Translations under genes and position numbers: made by a program
Assembly (NCBI GenBank): GCA_016213325.1
Contig: JACRAY010000014.1
Coordinates: 186,001 to 250,000, forward strand
Origin: Burkholderiales bacterium
GTDB taxonomy: Bacteria > Pseudomonadota > Gammaproteobacteria > Burkholderiales > Burkholderiaceae_C
Reading direction: 5' to 3'
Length of the DNA stretch: 64,000 nucleotides
Shown: positions 54,915 to 62,560 of the stretch, one piece after another
Numbering within the stretch: position 1 is the first letter of the stretch
Layout of the letters: each line of letters opens with the position of its first letter
The notes under the pieces: generated by a model
Told to the model about the DNA's origin: nothing
The model's input: only the letters and a program-made list of their open reading frames with translations
Databases searched by the model: none

Positions 54915-57200
54915 TCAACCCCGCTCACGCGGGAGAATGACGGATAGGCGTGCCGCATTCAGCACCACCAGCAGCGAGCTGGCCGCCATGCCCAGCCCCG
55001 CCAGCCACGGCGGCATGTAGCCCATGACCGCCAGCGGGATGCAGGTGAAGTTGTAGGCCGCGGCCCAGACCAGGTTCTGCCGCACCACGCGGTGCGTGCG
55101 GCGTGCGTGCTGCAGCGCCAGCGCGACGCGATCGAGCTGGCTGCCCAGGATGATGAAGTCGGCCTGCGCCTGCGCCACGGGCACGGCCTGCCCCATTGCA
55201 AGCGACACGTCAGCCTTGGCCAGTACAGGCCCGTCGTTCATGCCGTCGCCGACCATGGCGACGCGCCGACCCGCCTGCTGCAGCTGCGTCACGTGGGCGA
55301 GCTTGCCTTCGGGCGTCTGCGCGCCCCAGGCCTGCTCGATGCCGGTGCGCCACGCGAGCCGGTCCACCGCCTCGCTCGCGTCGCCCGACAGCAGTTGCAC
55401 GCCGAGCCCCATTCGCGTGAGCGCGCCGACCGACTGGCGCGCGTTGGCCCTGAGCGACTCGTCGAGGCGGAACGCGGCCAGCCAGCCGCGGTCGTCTGCC
55501 AGGTGGACTTCGACCGCGCCCTGCTCGCCCACGGCTGCCGCATGGCAGAAGGTTGCGGAGCCGAGCCGCACGCGGCGCGGCTGCCAGCCGCTGTCGCCGG
55601 CCACTTCGCCCGCCACGCCGCAGCCCGGCGTCTCGGTCACGTCGCGCGCCGTCCAGCCCACCTTGCCGCCGGCCGTGGCGATGGCGCGCGATGCGGGATG
55701 CAGCGAATGACGGGCCAGCGCCGCGGCGATGCGCAGCGCCTCGCCCTCAGTCACTCCGTCGCGCGTGCGGATGGCCGTGACGGCCATGTGGTCCTGCGTG
55801 AGCGTGCCGGTCTTGTCGAACACCACGGTATCGACGGCCGCGCCCGCTTCCAGGGCTTCGAGCCGGCGCACCAGCACGCCGCGCCGTGCCAGCGCGCCAG
55901 CGGCGGCCAGGGTCGCGGCCGGCGTGGCCAGCGACAGCGCGCACGGGCAGGTCACGATCAGCACCGCAACGGCGACGCCCAGCGCGTGCCCGGGGCCTTG
56001 CGGCCACCACCACCACGCGGCTGCGGCAGCCGCCAGCAGCACGCCAACCAGGAAGGGCCGCGCCGCACGGTCGGCCAGTTGCGCGATGCGCGGCTTGTCG
56101 ACCGAGGCGCGCTCCATCAGGGCGACGATCTCGGAAAAGCGCGTGTTCGGCCCGGTGCGCTGCACTTCGACGATGAGCGTGCCGCTCAGGTTGTGGCTGC
56201 CCGCCACCACGGGCTGGCCCACGGTGCGGCCGGCCGGCCTGGACTCGCCGGTGAGCAGCGCTTCGTCGACACGGCTCACGCCTTCGAGCACCATGCCGTC
56301 CACCGGGATCACTTCGCCGGCGCGCACGCGGATGCGGTCGCCGGCCGCGAGCCGCCGCACGGGCACCGTTTCGATTTCGCCCGTGGCGGTCTCGCGCTCC
56401 ACCGTGTCGGGCAGGCTGCGCATCAGCGCCTGCAGGGCACCGGCCGTGCGGTCGCGCAGGCGCTGTTCGAGCAGGCGGCCCGACAGCAGGAAGAAGACGA
56501 ACATGGCCACCGAGTCGAACCACACCTCTTCGCCCAGGACGCCGTGCGGGTCGAAGGTGGCGACCGTGCTGGCGATGAAGGCGATGAGGATGCCCAGGGC
56601 CACCGGCACGTCCATGCCGATGCGGCCGTTGCGCAGGTCGCGCCACGCGCCGGAGAAGAACGGGCCGCCGGAGAACAGCACCACCGGCAGCGTGAGGATC
56701 ATCGAGGCCCAGCGCAGCAGGGCGGCGACGTCGGCGGTCATCTCGCCCGCCGTGGCGACGTACGCGGGCACCGCATACATCATCACCTGCATCATGCAGA
56801 AGCCCGCCACGAGCCACCGCCACAGCAGCGCTCGCTGCGCCTTCATGCGCGGCACGGCCGACAGCATGTCGCCGGCCGGCAAGGCGCCGTAGCCGGCGCG
56901 CTTGAGCGCAGCGAACCATTGCGACGGGCGGCCGGCCTGCGGCGACCACACCACGCGGGCCGTGGCCGTCGCTCCGTTGACGTGCACCGACTCGACGCCG
57001 GGGTTGGCCGCCAGTGCCTGTTCGACGGTGAGCGAGCAGGCCGGGCAGTACATGCCCTGGATGGCCAGGTAGGATTCCCAGCGCTCGGCGCCACCTTCAC
57101 CCAGGCGGCGGCTGAAGCTGCTCCATTCGCCGCGGTCGTCGAGGGCGGCGGTGGACGCTTCCTCGCGAGTCGGCAGGGGGGGCAGGACGGCAGCTTGCAT
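54915..57200 (-). CDS. ccoI: Copper-transporting P1B-type ATPase CcoI
   Basis: A 761-aa copper pump supplying Cu to the cbb3 oxidase. An N-terminal heavy-metal domain with YCPACSLTVEQAL is followed by membrane helices, the metal site CPCALSLATP, the phosphorylation motif VFDKTGTLTQD and the hinge MVGDGMNDGPVLAKADVS. The ATG at 57200 is used; an in-frame TTG at 57209 is less likely. No Shine-Dalgarno sequence precedes the ATG, and a GCTTGC/GCAAGC hairpin spans it. Confidence 0.96.
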   Translation of the reverse strand: MQAAVLPPLPTREEASTAALDDRGEWSSFSRRLGEGGAERWESYLAIQGMYCPACSLTVEQALAANPGVESVHVNGATATARVVWSPQAGRPSQWFAALKRAGYGALPAGDMLSAVPRMKAQRALLWRWLVAGFCMMQVMMYAVPAYVATAGEMTADVAALLRWASMILTLPVVLFSGGPFFSGAWRDLRNGRIGMDVPVALGILIAFIASTVATFDPHGVLGEEVWFDSVAMFVFFLLSGRLLEQRLRDRTAGALQALMRSLPDTVERETATGEIETVPVRRLAAGDRIRVRAGEVIPVDGMVLEGVSRVDEALLTGESRPAGRTVGQPVVAGSHNLSGTLIVEVQRTGPNTRFSEIVALMERASVDKPRIAQLADRAARPFLVGVLLAAAAAAWWWWPQGPGHALGVAVAVLIVTCPCALSLATPAATLAAAGALARRGVLVRRLEALEAGAAVDTVVFDKTGTLTQDHMAVTAIRTRDGVTEGEALRIAAALARHSLHPASRAIATAGGKVGWTARDVTETPGCGVAGEVAGDSGWQPRRVRLGSATFCHAAAVGEQGAVEVHLADDRGWLAAFRLDESLRANARQSVGALTRMGLGVQLLSGDASEAVDRLAWRTGIEQAWGAQTPEGKLAHVTQLQQAGRRVAMVGDGMNDGPVLAKADVSLAMGQAVPVAQAQADFIILGSQLDRVALALQHARRTHRVVRQNLVWAAAYNFTCIPLAVMGYMPPWLAGLGMAASSLLVVLNAARLSVILPRERG

Positions 57201-57235
57201 GAGAAGCAAGCCTAAGGTCTTGCGATGAGGCTCGG

Positions 57236-57249
57236 TTGACCTGTGTCAA
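57236..57249 (-). promoter_or_regulatory. FNR box of the ccoI promoter
   Basis: TTGACCTGTGTCAA. On the minus strand TAGGCT (57214-57209) follows after exactly 21 bp, and the ccoI ATG comes 8 nt later, so a class II promoter would give a leader of only one or two nucleotides. Confidence 0.85.
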
Positions 57250-57268
57250 ACAGCCGGGGGCGGACGAT

Positions 57269-57817
57269 TCAAGCCGCCTCGTGCGAGATCCGCCGGCGCA
57301 ATTCGCGAAAGCGCGCCTCGGGATGGTCGCCGAACAGCGGGTCGTGGCCGCCCCTGGCCGCTTCGAACACGGCCTTCCAGTCAGCCTGCGTCAGGTCCTG
57401 GGCCGCGCCGGGCATCACGTCTTCTTCTTCCTTGGCGATGTGGTTGCCGTAGTAGACGAGGTAGGTGGCGGCGGCCACTTCGATCTCGGCGCGCGACACC
57501 ATGGCGTCGTCCAGCGCTTCCTCGAGCAGCGTGCGCAGCGCGTCGCCCGCGCGGTTGATCACGCGGTGCTCCTGCATCAGCCGCCGCAGCAGCGGCTCGC
57601 GGCCCGGATTGCGCAGCATCATGCGGCGGAACGCCTCGTCCTCGCGCGGGTGGTGGTACTGGTCGCCCCAGTCGTGCAGGTAGTCCAGGATGTCGAGCAT
57701 CAGCTGGTAGTTGGGCACCTCGCCGGCGGCGAAGACGTCCACCTGTTCCTGCAGCAGCGCCAGCAGGCGGGTGAAGTAGGTGTGTTCCGCGTGCCATGCG
57801 GCGATGGGGTCGATCAT
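57269..57817 (-). CDS. Hemerythrin HHE-domain protein
   Basis: A 182-aa four-helix protein with di-iron ligands: AAWHAEHTYFTRLL, QYHHPREDEAF, QEHRVINRAGD and YGNHIAKEEEDVMP (the H-x(3-4)-E pattern). Such proteins bind oxygen or nitric oxide or help repair iron-sulfur centres. The ATG at 57817 has a CCGGAGAAA ribosome site; a longer frame crosses the promoter. It is predicted to be activated by the FNR box at 57872. Confidence 0.9.
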   Translation of the reverse strand: MIDPIAAWHAEHTYFTRLLALLQEQVDVFAAGEVPNYQLMLDILDYLHDWGDQYHHPREDEAFRRMMLRNPGREPLLRRLMQEHRVINRAGDALRTLLEEALDDAMVSRAEIEVAAATYLVYYGNHIAKEEEDVMPGAAQDLTQADWKAVFEAARGGHDPLFGDHPEARFRELRRRISHEAA

Positions 57818-57871
57818 GCAATTTCTCCGGGGTTGGCGATTCGAAGCGTAGTCACGCCGTGCCGGAGGCCG

Positions 57872-57885
57872 TTGACGTGGATCAA
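57872..57885. promoter_or_regulatory. FNR box of the divergent hemerythrin / universal stress promoter
   Basis: TTGACGTGGATCAA. Toward hemerythrin, TACGCT (57850-57845) lies 21 bp away; toward the Usp gene, TAAGCT (57907-57912) also lies 21 bp away. Thus one box is placed for class II activation in both directions. Confidence 0.85.
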
Positions 57886-57921
57886 CCGTATGCACCCCGC
57901 GGGGCTTAAGCTCGGTGGCAC

Positions 57922-58368
57922 ATGTACCAACGCATCCTGGTTCCCACCGACGGCTCGCCGCTGTCGAAGAAGGCCGTGAAGAGCGCGATCGGGCTGGCCG
58001 CCAGCCTGGGCAGCGAGCTGGTGGCGCTGCACGTGGTGCCGCACTACGCAACCACCTACTTCGAAGGCGGCAGCTCCGCGCTGTCCCACGCCGACGTGGG
58101 CCGCATCGAGAAGCACTGGGCCGAAGAAGCGCAGGCGCTGGTCGACGGCGTGGTCGAAGCCGCGGCCGCCGCCGGCGTGCAGGCCAAGGCCGCCATCGCC
58201 CATGCCGACTCGGCGGCCGACGCCATCGTGGCGGCCGCGCGCAAGCACAAGTGCGACCTGCTGGTGATGGCGTCGCACGGGCACCGGGGGCTCAAGCGCC
58301 TGCTGCTGGGTAGTGAGACACTGAAGGTCCTGACGCACAGCGGCATCCCGGTGCTGGTGCTGCGCTGA
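57922..58368 (+). CDS. Universal stress protein (UspA family)
   Basis: A 148-aa Usp beginning MYQRILVPTDGSPLSKKA. The nucleotide-binding loop is ASHGHRGLKRLLLGSETLKV, with the first Gly replaced, so ATP binding may be weaker than in its neighbours. The ATG is only 9 nt after a predicted -10 hexamer; a weak GGTGG may serve as ribosome site. It heads a Usp pair with the next gene, 31 bp downstream. Confidence 0.92.
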   Translation: MYQRILVPTDGSPLSKKAVKSAIGLAASLGSELVALHVVPHYATTYFEGGSSALSHADVGRIEKHWAEEAQALVDGVVEAAAAAGVQAKAAIAHADSAADAIVAAARKHKCDLLVMASHGHRGLKRLLLGSETLKVLTHSGIPVLVLR

Positions 58369-58399
58369 GCCGCAACAACAACGAGAGGAAGGAAAGAAG

Positions 58400-58822
58400 A
58401 TGAAGATCCTGTTTGCCGCCGACGGCAGCAAGTTCACCAAGAAGGCCATGGCGTTCCTCGTCACGCACGAGGGCCTGTACAGCGCCGACGGCGAAATTTT
58501 CGTGCTGAACGTGCAGCCGCCGATGCCGCCCCAGGTGAAGTCGATGGTCGGCTCCAACACGGTCGCCGACTACTACCGCGACGAGTCCGGCAAGGTGCTG
58601 GACCCCATAGGCCGCTTCCTGGAGCGTCACGGCCTGAAGCACAAGCTCGCTTCCTCGGTGGGCAACGCCGCCGACGAGATCGTGAAGGCCGCCCGGCGCA
58701 ACAAGTGCGAAGTGATCGTGATGGGCACGCAGGGCCATGGCCTGCTGGGGCGCGCGCTGATGGGCAGCGTGGCGCAACGTGTGGTTACCGAATCGGACCT
58801 CCCGGTGCTGCTGGTCAAGTAG
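58400..58822 (+). CDS. Universal stress protein (UspA family)
   Basis: A 140-aa Usp (MKILFAADGSKFTKKAMAFL) with a complete ATP-binding motif GTQGHGLLGRALMGSVAQR. A strong purine-rich ribosome site (GAGAGGAAGGAAAGAAG) precedes it. Sequence differs clearly from the other two Usp proteins in the window, so it is not a recent duplicate. Confidence 0.92.
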   Translation: MKILFAADGSKFTKKAMAFLVTHEGLYSADGEIFVLNVQPPMPPQVKSMVGSNTVADYYRDESGKVLDPIGRFLERHGLKHKLASSVGNAADEIVKAARRNKCEVIVMGTQGHGLLGRALMGSVAQRVVTESDLPVLLVK

Positions 58823-58825
58823 ACA

Positions 58826-58839
58826 TTGTCCGGCGTCAA
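58826..58839 (+). promoter_or_regulatory. FNR-like box upstream of radical SAM gene
   Basis: TTGTCCGGCGTCAA, one mismatch from a perfect palindrome. A GATACT -10-like sequence lies 23 bp later (58863-58868), leaving a leader of about 25 nt. Confidence 0.6.
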
Positions 58840-58898
58840 GGCGCGGCCACCGGGCCGCGCCGGATACTGCCCGTCATCTGCAACTTCAGGGACGGGCC

Positions 58899-59855
58899 AT
58901 GGGTATCACCGAGCGCATCGATGCAGTCACGGGACTGACTGAGACCTACAGCAAGCCGGTGGTGCCGGCGCCGCGGTCGGTCAAGATCGAACTGACGGGC
59001 CGCTGCAACTTCAACTGCTCGTTCTGCGCCCGCTCCCAGCGCCTGCGCGCGCAGAAGGACATGGACCGGGCCCTGTTCGAGCGCCTGCTGCTCGAGATGC
59101 GCGCGGCGGGCGTGGAAGAAATCGGCCTGTTCTACCTGGGCGAGTCGTTCCTGGTCGACTGGCTGGAAGACGCCGTGCATTTCGCGAAGAAGGTGGCCGG
59201 CTTCCCCTATGTGTTCCTCACCACCAACGGCTCGGTCGCCACGCCCAGGCGTGTGCAGGCCTGCGCGCGCGCCGGGCTGGACAGCCTGAAGTTCTCGCTG
59301 AACTACGCCGACGAGGAGCAGTTCCGCAGCATCGCGCAGGTCAAGTCGAGCTTCTACCAGAAGATGCTGGACAACCTGCGTGGCGCGCGGGCCGAGCGCG
59401 ACCTGGTGGAGGCCGAGACCGGCCACCGCATGGGCCTGTATGCGTCGTACATCCAGTACGACGGCGAACAGGGTGTGCGCATGCAGGCGGTGGTCGACGA
59501 GATGCGGCCCTTCGTCGACGAGCTGTATGCCCTGCCCCTGTACAACCAGGCGGCGCTGCTGACCGAATCGGAAGAAAGCCGCGGGTGGGAGGTGACTGCC
59601 GGCAACCGCGGGCGGCTGGAAGCGCTGCGCGACCCCCTGCCCTGCTGGTCGATCTTCACCGAAGGCCACATCGCGTGGGACGGCAAGCTGTCGGCCTGCT
59701 GCTTCGACCACGACGGGCGCTTCCACATGGGCGACCTGCAGGAAGAAGGTTTCATGCAGGCCTGGAACTCGCCGAAGTTCCAGGCGCTGCGCGAGGCGCA
59801 CCTGAAGAAGGACGTGCGGGGCACGGTTTGCGAGAAGTGCGTGGCTTACGCCTGA
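58899..59855 (+). CDS. Radical SAM/SPASM-type protein of unknown function
   Basis: A 318-aa radical SAM enzyme. The cluster motif is ELTGRCNFNCSFCARSQR. The C-terminal third holds cysteines for a second cluster: LPCWSIF, LSACCFDHDGRFHMGD and the final GTVCEKCVAYA, a SPASM/twitch-like arrangement. No peptide precursor gene is adjacent. The ATG at 58899 follows CAGGGACGGGCC. It lies in the low-oxygen island behind an FNR-like box; the substrate is unknown. Confidence 0.85.
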   Translation: MGITERIDAVTGLTETYSKPVVPAPRSVKIELTGRCNFNCSFCARSQRLRAQKDMDRALFERLLLEMRAAGVEEIGLFYLGESFLVDWLEDAVHFAKKVAGFPYVFLTTNGSVATPRRVQACARAGLDSLKFSLNYADEEQFRSIAQVKSSFYQKMLDNLRGARAERDLVEAETGHRMGLYASYIQYDGEQGVRMQAVVDEMRPFVDELYALPLYNQAALLTESEESRGWEVTAGNRGRLEALRDPLPCWSIFTEGHIAWDGKLSACCFDHDGRFHMGDLQEEGFMQAWNSPKFQALREAHLKKDVRGTVCEKCVAYA

Positions 59856-59943
59856 GGGTAGTCGACCGCGGGCATTGGCACCAGTGCGCTGGTGGCGTAA
59901 TCTTGCGGCGGTTCGGGCATGACAAAGCCCCCCGGAGACCGCC

Positions 59944-60474
59944 ATGGACCCCATCGTCTACGCCGCACAGAAGCCCCTGAAGGCCCGGTACCGGACAGCG
60001 CCGGCCGAGGCCGTCGTCATGGACCATGCGCGCACTTGTGGCGAGTCGCCTGCCGACCCGTTTCGCACCCAGGTCGAACCGATGGACGGATGCGGCGTCA
60101 CCGTTGCGATCGGCACCCACGCGGCGGTAGGGGGGCCCCACGACGCCCCGACGCCGGGCGACATGCTGTGCGCGGCCCTGGCCGCATGCCAGGACTCCGC
60201 CGTTCGCATGGTCGCCAACCTGCTGGGCGTCGAGCTGGCGCAACTGGAAGTCCGGGTGACGGCAACTGCCGACGTGCGTGGCGCGATGGCGATGGACCCG
60301 GATGTGCCCGTGGGCTTCCAGGCGATCACGTGCGACATCAGCTACGAGGCCAGGGACGGAACACCGCCCGAGTTGCTGCACAAGCTTCACGTCGCCGCCG
60401 AGCGCTGCTGCGTCGTCCAGCAGACGCTGAAGGCGCCACCGCCGGTCAAGACGACGTTCGTCCGCAGGCCCTGA
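59944..60474 (+). CDS. OsmC-family protein
   Basis: A 176-aa OsmC/Ohr-fold protein with the two redox cysteines: LAACQDSAVRM and ERCCVVQQTL. Family members reduce organic or lipid hydroperoxides or bind small ligands. It is preceded by CCGGAGACC and a TAATCT -10-like sequence at 59898, but no FNR box was found. It is tail to tail with ubiV. Confidence 0.88.
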   Translation: MDPIVYAAQKPLKARYRTAPAEAVVMDHARTCGESPADPFRTQVEPMDGCGVTVAIGTHAAVGGPHDAPTPGDMLCAALAACQDSAVRMVANLLGVELAQLEVRVTATADVRGAMAMDPDVPVGFQAITCDISYEARDGTPPELLHKLHVAAERCCVVQQTLKAPPPVKTTFVRRP

Positions 60475-60513
60475 GTGGCAGGATGCGTGCGCCCTGCAAG
60501 CTCCGACACCGTC

Positions 60514-61401
60514 CTACACCGCCTCCACCTTGTCCATGCCGGCCCGCCCATGCCAGTAGCCGTTGCAGTCCTGCCCCGGCAGCAGCACGCGCAGGCGTGA
60601 CTGGGCGATGGCTACGGGCAGCGTGCCGCGGCGCACCGCATCGAACAGGTCCACCACCTTGGGCATCTGCTTCGCCTGCGGGCTCAGGCGCAGCACGTCC
60701 ACGCCCACCGCCACCAGCTGGGGCAATTGCTGCAGCAGGCTGTGCACGCGCGCCGACTGCACCTGCGGGCCGTTGATCACCAGGAAGGGCTCATCGTCGC
60801 GGCTGGACACCAGCAGGCCGTCGGGGTGGCGCAGGCAGCTGGTACGGCAGTCCTCGCGCCGCAGGCCGTAGTGGCGCGCCGTGAAGCAGCGCGCCGAGAT
60901 CGCCAGCGGCATGCGGCCGAAGCCGAACACTTCCGTCTCCACACCACGGGGCCGCGCGGCGTGCAGCGCCAGGAATTCGTCGCGCCGCATCTCCAGCGGC
61001 ATCACCCAGCGCGCCGCACCCAGCTCGGCCATCCACTCCAGCGAGTCCAGGTTGTACAGGTTCAGGTGCGGCCCCGCCACGAAGCGGCCGCCGCCCGCCA
61101 GCGAGCGCACCGCGCCCATGTCGTTGGCCTCTACCAGGAACTCGTCCAGCAGGCGCCGCAACGGCGCCGGCTCGGTGCGCGCATCGGGCAGCACCTGCGT
61201 GCAGAACACCACTTCCTTGCCGGCATCGCGCAGCATCCGCCCCAGCGCCAGCCAGTCGCCCAGGCGCAGCTCGTGGCGCCGGCCGCACACCGCCTCGCCG
61301 AGGTAGACGATGTCGATGGGGCTGGCGGCGATGCCTTCGTAGAAGTGCCGCACGACGTTGCGCGGCCAGTGGTACAGCAGGGGGCCCAGCGACAGCTTCA
61401 T
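60514..61401 (-). CDS. ubiV: Anaerobic ubiquinone biosynthesis protein UbiV (U32 family)
   Basis: A 295-aa U32-type protein. With UbiU it forms an O2-independent hydroxylase for ubiquinone rings. Probable [4Fe-4S] ligands are the Cys in GEAVCGRR and those in [25 protein letters not shown]. The ATG at 61401 overlaps the ubiU stop (ATGA). UbiV-typical segments include [16 protein letters not shown] and [14 protein letters not shown] at the end. Confidence 0.92.
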   Translation of the reverse strand: MKLSLGPLLYHWPRNVVRHFYEGIAASPIDIVYLGEAVCGRRHELRLGDWLALGRMLRDAGKEVVFCTQVLPDARTEPAPLRRLLDEFLVEANDMGAVRSLAGGGRFVAGPHLNLYNLDSLEWMAELGAARWVMPLEMRRDEFLALHAARPRGVETEVFGFGRMPLAISARCFTARHYGLRREDCRTSCLRHPDGLLVSSRDDEPFLVINGPQVQSARVHSLLQQLPQLVAVGVDVLRLSPQAKQMPKVVDLFDAVRRGTLPVAIAQSRLRVLLPGQDCNGYWHGRAGMDKVEAV

Positions 61402-62432
61402 CGCCCGGCCGCGCCCAGCGTGTGCGCGCGGCCCTCGCTGAACGGCTCCAGCCTCTGGAGCCACGCATCGCGCACCGCATAGCGGCTGCCCAGCGCGGCG
61501 CACTGGTCCAGCGCCTCGCGCCAGACCGCGGTGACTTCGCGGGTGTAGCCCGCGCCACGCTGGCGGCCTTCGATGCGGATCGACCGCACGCCGGCTTGCG
61601 CCAGCCGGGGCAGCAGCTGCAGCGTGTTGACGTGCGACGGCTCCTCCATCGCATGGTTGGCCTGCTCCCCGCCCACATTGAAGCGGCCGCGGCACGGCGT
61701 GGGCGTGCCGGCCATCTCATCGCTGTCGTAGCGGTCCACCAGCACGCCGCCGATACGCGCTTCCAGGCCCTGGGACGACTCGCGCCAGCGCACCGTGCGC
61801 ACGGGCGAGCACACGCCGTAGGTGTTGGGCGACTCGCCGGTCACATAGGAAGACAGCGAGCAGCGGCCCTCGGTCATCACGCACAGCGTGCCGAAGCCCC
61901 ACACCTCGATCTCCACCGTGGTACGCGCCGCGATCTGCTTCACCTGCTCCAGCGACAGCACGCGCGGCAGCACGACCCGGCGCACGTTGAACTGCTCCTG
62001 GTACAGGCAGATGGCGTCGGGGTGCGTCGCCGAACCCAGCACCGACAGGTGCAGGCGCAGCCCGGGGTGGCGGCGCGCGGCATAGCGCATGAGGCCCGGG
62101 TCGGCCAGGATGACCGAGTCCACGCCCAGGCCCGCGGCCTTGTCGATGGCGGCCCGCCACAGCCCGGTGCTGGAGATCTGGGGGTAGGTGTTGACGGCCA
62201 GCTGCACGCCGCAGCCGCGGTCACGGGCGTAGCGCAGGCCGGCAGCGAGCGAGTCGTCGTCGAAGTTCAGCCCGTCGGCATTGCGCGCATTGGTGGAGTC
62301 GCGCAGCCCCAGGTAGACGCTGTCGGCCCCTGCATCCACCGCTTCGCGCAGCGCAGCCAGCGTTCCGGCCGGGCTCACCAGCTCCATCGGGAAAGCCGCC
62401 GCGCTCGCGCCGGTTTCGGGCAGCAATTGCAT
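61398..62432 (-). CDS. ubiU: Anaerobic ubiquinone biosynthesis protein UbiU (U32 family)
   Basis: A 344-aa U32-family partner of Ubi[28 protein letters not shown] resembles the start of E. coli UbiU, so the ATG 15 codons downstream (62387) is an alternative start. Fe-S cysteines are in [24 protein letters not shown] and [11 protein letters not shown]. It heads the ubiUV operon behind an FNR-like box. The third partner, ubiT, is not in the window. Confidence 0.93.
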   Translation of the reverse strand: MQLLPETGASAAAFPMELVSPAGTLAALREAVDAGADSVYLGLRDSTNARNADGLNFDDDSLAAGLRYARDRGCGVQLAVNTYPQISSTGLWRAAIDKAAGLGVDSVILADPGLMRYAARRHPGLRLHLSVLGSATHPDAICLYQEQFNVRRVVLPRVLSLEQVKQIAARTTVEIEVWGFGTLCVMTEGRCSLSSYVTGESPNTYGVCSPVRTVRWRESSQGLEARIGGVLVDRYDSDEMAGTPTPCRGRFNVGGEQANHAMEEPSHVNTLQLLPRLAQAGVRSIRIEGRQRGAGYTREVTAVWREALDQCAALGSRYAVRDAWLQRLEPFSEGRAHTLGAAGR

Positions 62433-62465
62433 GAAGCAGCCTACCTGTCGGGCGAGCCGGCCGCA

Positions 62466-62479
62466 CTGACGAACGTCAA
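62466..62479 (-). promoter_or_regulatory. FNR-like box of ubiUV
   Basis: Read on the minus strand: TTGACGTTCGTCAG, one mismatch. TAGGCT (62443-62438) follows after 22 bp, directly before the first possible ubiU ATG (62432). Confidence 0.75.
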
Positions 62480-62500
62480 GGTTGCCCCGCTTCGCGAGCG

Positions 62501-62514
62501 TTGACGTGGATCAA
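62501..62514 (+). promoter_or_regulatory. FNR box of narX
   Basis: TTGACGTGGATCAA, identical to the box at 57872. TAAGCT (62536-62541) follows after exactly 21 bp; the predicted leader to the narX ATG is about 12 nt and contains no clear ribosome site. Confidence 0.85.
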
Positions 62515-62560
62515 GCCCGGGCGGCGGCGCGCTCCTAAGCTTGCCGGTGCGCACACTGCC

